Shown piece by piece: positions 58,412 through 64,000 of a DNA stretch of 64,000 nucleotides. The stretch is from Rhizomys pruinosus (lineage: Eukaryota; Chordata; Mammalia; Rodentia; Spalacidae): NCBI GenBank assembly GCA_009823505.1, contig VZQC01005595.1, positions 951,538 through 1,015,537 of the forward strand. The letters run 5' to 3'. The stretch's first letter is position 1. Each line of letters starts with the position of its first letter. Both the position numbers and the translations under genes were made by a program. The notes below the pieces were generated by a model that saw only the letters and a program-made list of their open reading frames with translations, was not told the DNA's origin and made no database searches.

Positions 58412-60390
58412 ACTTTTTGACTTTTTACTAAGATCTCAAGTTTTAATTTAATTTTAAAAATGTGCTTATTTACAATAGCAATTCCAATGTATAAGATCGT
58501 CAGTATTGCAATCTATTAAAATGAGTATTTCGTGTGATTGTTATATCAGTATATCTTCATTTTATGAGGATTTTAAAAATATTCAGTATACTGGAAATAG
58601 CACAGAAATGATGAGTACAATCCTTATAACACATTCTTTCCTGATAATCATAAGGATTAGTTCAGATTTGAGCTGATACTTCTCAAGATTCCTTTCAGAC
58701 ACTACCGAGGCAGCAGCTTCATAGCAATCTGTTTTATAAGACACTAACATGTGTGTCTAAGACATTTAAAACCAATGTACTTAACATGTTTACATATAAA
58801 AATTTAGAAAGAATATTGGATTGGCCCTCAGTGTTTTATTCAAGCCATTGGTTCTAGTTTTATCATAAAAGCTTTTTATAGATTTTCAGTTACTAAGGCA
58901 ATAAATTTTTAGTTTTCTTCCTCTAAGTTGGGCTTTATTTATATCACTTATTAATATGACTATTTTATTCGATTTCTTATCTAAATAGATATTTCATGTA
59001 AAATGAAATGATATAAGTATTTTAGAGTATTAAAAGCATTGACATTTTTCATCTATAATTTATTTTTATCTTTCACATTATTAGTTATGGTTCTATGTAT
59101 AATATTTTTCTGAGATATGTTTACTGACACTTGCTGAAAAGTATTTCTCTGAAAGTTCTGTTTCTCAGTTTTGTTCTTTGATAATTGATTAAAACATTTT
59201 CCACATTTGTTTTATGAAGTTATGCTTAAAAAGAAGATTCTAATTTTTCTCTTCGTAGTCTTTAAGCCATTTCCCTTGGGAATTTTGTGCTTAGAGTTCA
59301 GGGTATGTGGAGTGACTCAAGTATTATTTAACACTTTCTGTTTTCTGCTGTCAGTCACTAGTTTTCCATGATGGAGGGAATGCAGTGCATTCCAGTCATA
59401 ACTTATTTGCCCTGTTCTGACTTCCTTGTAGATAGTTTCAACATAGATAACCTAGAAAGTACCTCTGAGAGGTACAACTTGTCATTCTCCAATTCAAATG
59501 TGACCCTATTAATAAAATGTCATTATTCCATTATCTTGTTGACTTGGTTGGACCATGTGACAAAAAGCAGAGTAAACTTTCTTAAGAATCTTTTAAAAAG
59601 AGAGACTGCATAAAGCAGGTGGTACAATGTGTCCCAGGCATTAACTTTAATCAGCCTATAACTTGCAGGGCTTTTGTAGATGAGTGTCTCAAGATTGCCT
59701 GGGATGAAGTAGATCCTTTCAGACATTATAGACTTCTAAGTTTCCTCAATTATAGATTTATTATTCATTTTCTTCCAAACAGTTATTATTCATGATAAAC
59801 TCATAAGCTTCTACCATCATTAGAAATACTTTGGTTAAAATACACTTACTGCATTTGTCAGTCTTAAGGCATTAATTATGGTTACTAACATAATTATATA
59901 GAAAGTCCTCATATTTGAATATTTTAGTTTCTTGACTGATTATTCCATTCCAGTGATCCATTATCTGCCTCTTTTACAATTATCTTATGAAATATATTGT
60001 CTTAAAGCTTTGACTTTAAAATATAATTTAATATGCACTATAATTCCTCTGTGGAAGTGAATCCTCAAGAATGTTTTTCTTTAAAATGAATTAAAATATT
60101 ATTTCAATAAATAATTTGTTTTCAAGGATATCTCAAAAATATTAACTATACTCTCCAGAATATTTTTGAATGCAACTGACGGTTAATATTTTGCCTTGAC
60201 AAATTATAAAGTGTTATGTGGCTCTCATATTCCAGAGATGTTGATCTATTTACTCTTTTTGATGTACTTTCATTTGTATTTTGATTTGCGTTCATATAAT
60301 TCTTACTAATAGTTGTATTTTTGAACCAATTTTAGTTTTGATTGGCCCTTAACTTAGTTATATAATCAAAAATTTTAATGACTTATTTTT
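58412..60390. other. Unassigned sequence
   Basis: About 2 kb of AT-rich DNA with no named repeat or gene. The 81-codon frame at 59368-59613 has no recognisable domain. Confidence 0.4.
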
Positions 60391-60399
60391 AATTTTTTC

Positions 60400-61050
60400 C
60401 AATTAAAATTTTTATTTAATTTTCGTGTATTTCATGCATAACAACTCAATCAGTCTTAATTTCCTTGAGCAATTCACAGACAATGTCTGTGTGTGTCCAG
60501 TTGTGGGAATCTTTAATATTATTCTTCATCTGGTGCAAAAGAAGCCTCTTTAGTGAGTGGTATCTGGGATATCTGTCTATAAATATAAGGATACCTATTT
60601 TGCAGTTAGTAAGAGGTTATCTGAGTCTAGGAAGATGACAACCTAGGGATTTTTCTCTAAGACCTATGACCTATTCACCTATGTGTATTTGGCTATGTTT
60701 AGAGTACCACACATGAGATACCTCCCATTGAGTAGGCTTTAAATGCCCCCAAGATAAAAGTGACACCTCTGTACATAAGTAGTATGCTGTACCTAAAATT
60801 GATGTGGATATTTGATCTTAAAGCTGATGTTGGACCAATTATTGCTGTTCTCCTTTAGTAGCTTGCATTTTGATTTCCAAAGCTATGAGAGCTAGCCTCC
60901 AGGGGGCATGGGTTTCAGGTCGGTTCAGGCTCCGTTGCTCCACTTCAGGACCTCAAAGTATGGCTAGTTTTTACCAATAGGGTCTTATCTTCAGGTTCAT
61001 GGATATAATCAAGGGCTGTGACAACATTTACTTGATAATCAAATTGGTTG
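60400..61050 (-). mobile_element. L1 3' UTR fragment (Lx-like)
   Basis: Antisense counterpart of 9010-9500: 'gggatttttctctaagacct', 'agagtaccacacatgaga', 'cattgagtaggctttaaat', 'gataaaagtgacacc'. These are hallmarks of Lx-type 3' UTRs as I know them. Confidence 0.65.
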
Positions 61051-61054
61051 TTCT

Positions 61055-62255
61055 TTTTCATAATTCCTTGAACTTTTTCATATACTATGGAGTCAGTTTC
61101 ATGCAAGTCTTGAATTTTATGCATGTAAAATGAAGATTAACACCTTTTATAATCAGAAATTATTGTTCATTTTTTCTGTGTAATCATTACTGATTATACC
61201 ATTATTTTAAATGTCTACAAATGCACTATATTGTGTGTGCTACTGTCTATTTATAACAATGGCCAAAGTATTTTAGTTTATGTTTTAAATACTTGCAAAT
61301 CTGTTATTCTATTTTCACTATAAAATCAACATTCCTATCCAGAGTATTAACTTAGGGTGGATCTCATAAATTCACATATGATTCAAAGAATTAACAGTTT
61401 AGAGTTTTCTTTTTAAATTATCATATTGTATGCTGTAACCGAATATAATGGACCCAAAATGTTCTTTGCACAGTTTATGAAGTAACTGAACTGAAAAAAG
61501 TGTTAATCTGTTTCCCTTAAGAGATAACTGAATATTGGGGGATTTCCGAAAGTTTGGAGAAAGAAGTTAACAGGATTTCTCACTAAGTTAGCAAATTTAG
61601 AATACATACGTCAGTGAGAAATTTCATAATTTAGCAGTTCAAAAACAGAATAGATCTACAGAGCACAAATCAGTCCTTGCATTCTGTGTCTCAGTACACA
61701 GTGACTTTATTTCAAACACCAAAGACAGAATATTTAAGCATTTCTAGAGCATCACATTATATATCTAACTACCAATAGGAATTCCGAGAATCATTCAGGT
61801 GGAACAATTTTGGGGAAGGACAGAGTATCATATTCTCAAGTAGATGCTAGTATAAATCACATTTTCAGCTATCATTAAGAGATAAATCCCCAATCTATTT
61901 AAAAGAGTGAATAGAATATCAGTATGATAAAATACATTGACAGGCTTTCAAACTGTCATTTTATATGCAGATTCTTTTTTGATTAAACTGAAGTATTTGA
62001 TCTAATCTAACACGTGGTTGCAAATTACATTTTGTGAGCCAAGTATCCCCAAGCCTTTTTGGAACAGACAAGACACTAAGGATGATTGGATATTTGAATT
62101 AAAAATCCTTTGGTAGGAAGATTGTGTGTCATGTAAAATTGTAAAAATTTAAAATTTAATATATATATATATATATATGTATATATTATGTATCATTTAT
62201 TTTGTTAAGGAAAGAGAGATGTGCTTTCATATCTATGCAGGCTTGTTTTATTTGT
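61055..62255. other. Unassigned sequence
   Basis: AT-rich; a short (TA)n lies at about 62159-62178. No gene seen. Confidence 0.4.
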
Positions 62256-62267
62256 ACAAAGGCTGAG

Positions 62268-62319
62268 ATTGATTCCAGGACAGCTGGGACTACAGGGAGA
62301 CCCATGTCTCGAAAAGACC

Positions 62320-62345
<26 letters not shown>
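62268..62345 (+). mobile_element. 5'-truncated B1 SINE
   Basis: Only the 3' half of B1 is present ('ttccaggacagctgggacta', 'gacccatgtctcgaaaag') with a long A-rich tail. A 12-bp TSD (acaaaggctgag) lies at 62256-62267 and 62346-62357, showing insertion in this truncated form. Confidence 0.88.
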
Positions 62346-62350
<5 letters not shown>

Positions 62351-62357
62351 AGGCTGA

Positions 62358-63272
62358 GTTGAATCTCTAAGATGGAGACTGTGCAGCCTTTTGTCAAAAT
62401 AGTTACCATTCGACTTTGCAAGCATGATTATAGACACTCATACTCATGGATCTAATTTGGATTTTTTTTGCACTTGGTACGTGTTTTAATCTATTTAACA
62501 TCTCTTTTTATTTATCTCAGTGAGTTGCTGTTCATTATTTTAGTATCTGTCTTCATCTTTATCAGTTGTACTCTCTTCAGTTAGCATCAATTCATTACCT
62601 GGCTCTTCCGATCCTGAAAGGAAACACAAATCTTCATAATGTGTTAGTTAATTCTTGAAATGGGTAAGAAAAATCTACCACACCAATTGTGTATGTATGA
62701 AATTCTCAAAACTATGAAAATGGTAAAACAAAATTTTACATGTTAATAATGAAAAATCTTCAAATAGAAATGTTCTTCATATATGCATTTACATACAAAT
62801 CAGTTCTGTATTTACCAATTATATTTTGTTTCTTTCATCCCACCCCATACATATATTACATTTCCATCAGCAGAAGTCTTGCTTTAACTTTTTGAAGATT
62901 TCCCTTTAAAGTAAGTATTTGTGTTTGATGTTTATAACCAAAATATGATGGGGAATTTCAATTGTTTGAAATAGTGAAGTGTCTGGGCCTAAACAGACAC
63001 TCTAAATGTATTTCATCAACCCTTTTCCACTCACTTCCTCACGCCTCTGAAACATGTCCATTTCAACTTGTTCTTAATTAGTCGCAGATTACAGTGTGAG
63101 AGATAGATAACTGTTAAAATCAAGTGATATTTTTACTTCAGTTAAATGATAAACTCTGACCAGTTAGCAGCTCCATTTCCTGTTTCCGTGAGTAAATGGA
63201 ACAAGGATTACTGGAAGTTTACTCCTCTGTTATCCCTGTAGCTTTAGTAATGCTATTTTTCTTATTTTATAC
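62358..63272. other. Unassigned sequence
   Basis: No gene or repeat that I can name. Confidence 0.35.
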
Positions 63273-63286
63273 TTAAGGGAAACTTT

Positions 63287-63546
63287 CCTTTTTTAATTTT
63301 TAAAATTTTATTTATTTTCGTATGTGTATGAATGTACTGTCTGCATGTAGGTTTGTGCACCTGTGTCGTGCAATGCCGCGGAAGTCAGAAGAGGGTCTCG
63401 GAGTCCCCTGGAACTGGAACTGGAGTTCTCCTGGAATTGGAGTTACAGACGGTTCTTAGTCGCCATGTGGGTGCTGGGGATCGAACGTTGGTCCTCTGCA
63501 AGAGCAGTCGGTGCTGTTAACCGCTAGGCTATCTCTCCAGCCCCAG
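63287..63546 (-). mobile_element. B2 SINE, young, 17-bp duplication subtype
   Basis: Minus-strand B2 with a perfect 14-bp TSD (ttaagggaaacttt) at 63273-63286 and 63547-63560. It has the 17-bp duplication plus a further 6-bp repeat (ctggaa) in the same place. Confidence 0.95.
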
Positions 63547-63560
63547 TTAAGGGAAACTTT

Positions 63561-64000
63561 AAAAAGATGGTACTGAATTTCTTGTGCCATAGAAAACACT
63601 AAGTAATTTACATATGCTTTCTCATATGGTTCTTATGAAATTTAATATATCATGTAACTATGTATACAAGTTGCTTACTACTCAAGAATGATTTAAGGCC
63701 AAGTTGTTAGTCAAAAAAAAATAATATTTGGAAGGCCAGAAAATCAAAGAACACACAGATATTTTCAGTAATGACCATCTGAACTAGATGTTGCAGGCTC
63801 AGATTTTATCCTGGGAATGATGGTGAGGTCCTTTAGATAGGTACGATCAGAGAACATTGGGTGGTATGCTTTTCTGATGCTCAGGATTTTGTGATCTGAA
63901 GTCAGATAATGCTTATAGTTGTGTTCAGCTAAAGAAAATTTACTGTTTAATAAAACATTTTAACTAATTTTCTTAGTTTCCTTTCCCAGAAAGAGTTTAT
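63561..64000. other. Unassigned sequence
   Basis: No gene or named repeat. Confidence 0.35.

Overview
The window is typical muroid-rodent intergenic DNA. It contains B1 and B2/B3 SINEs, rodent-type LINE-1 (L1) copies of several ages including Lx-like 3' UTRs, ERVL/MaLR and class II LTRs, and many microsatellites. I recognise no host protein-coding exon, rRNA, tRNA, snRNA or CRISPR array. Almost every open frame lies in a transposable element or in low-complexity sequence. The species cannot be fixed from the sequence. The young B2 copies carry a 17-bp internal duplication that I do not recognise from the mouse consensus, so a non-Mus muroid is possible.

Layout. 1-7.6 kb: pieces of endogenous retroviruses (one with an LTR and a Lys-type primer binding site), an AAT-rich tract, two young B2s and a 5'-truncated L1 3' UTR with a target-site duplication (TSD). 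7.8-10.4 kb: a B2 and Lx-like L1 3' UTR sequence. 10.4-12 kb: mostly unassigned. 12-17.5 kb: an old minus-strand L1 with B2 insertions and a 68-bp tandem repeat. 17.5-20.5 kb: mostly unassigned. 20.5-22.7 kb: a whole MaLR-type provirus with two LTRs. 23.2-27.4 kb: a B1 and a decayed plus-strand L1. 27453-28152: a 700-N assembly gap. 28.15-29.17 kb: an inverted L1 3' end. 29.17-39.84 kb: a plus-strand L1 interrupted by the ERVL provirus. 40-47.8 kb: SINEs and L1 or ERV fragments. 47.8-54.5 kb: a near full-length minus-strand L1 inside a 14-bp TSD. 54.6-64 kb: mostly unassigned sequence with a few SINEs and L1 3' UTRs.

The centrepiece is a complete ERVL provirus on the minus strand (32549-39100, 6552 bp) with a perfect 5-bp TSD. 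Its two 468-bp LTRs differ at only four positions. It has a tRNA-Leu primer binding site, an uninterrupted gag (562 codons) and an uninterrupted pol holding protease, reverse transcriptase, RNase H, integrase and dUTPase. All the protease, RT, RNase H and integrase catalytic residues are present. There is no env. Gag and pol share one reading frame and are separated by a single UGA, so Gag-Pol would be made by stop-codon readthrough unless the UGA is a private mutation of this copy. The dUTPase lies between the integrase catalytic core and what looks like the integrase C-terminal domain. Each LTR carries a TATA-like box and a strong splice donor, which suits it to drive chimeric transcripts.

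All alignments here were made by eye. Repeat-family names are from memory of consensus features, and edges not fixed by a TSD are approximate.
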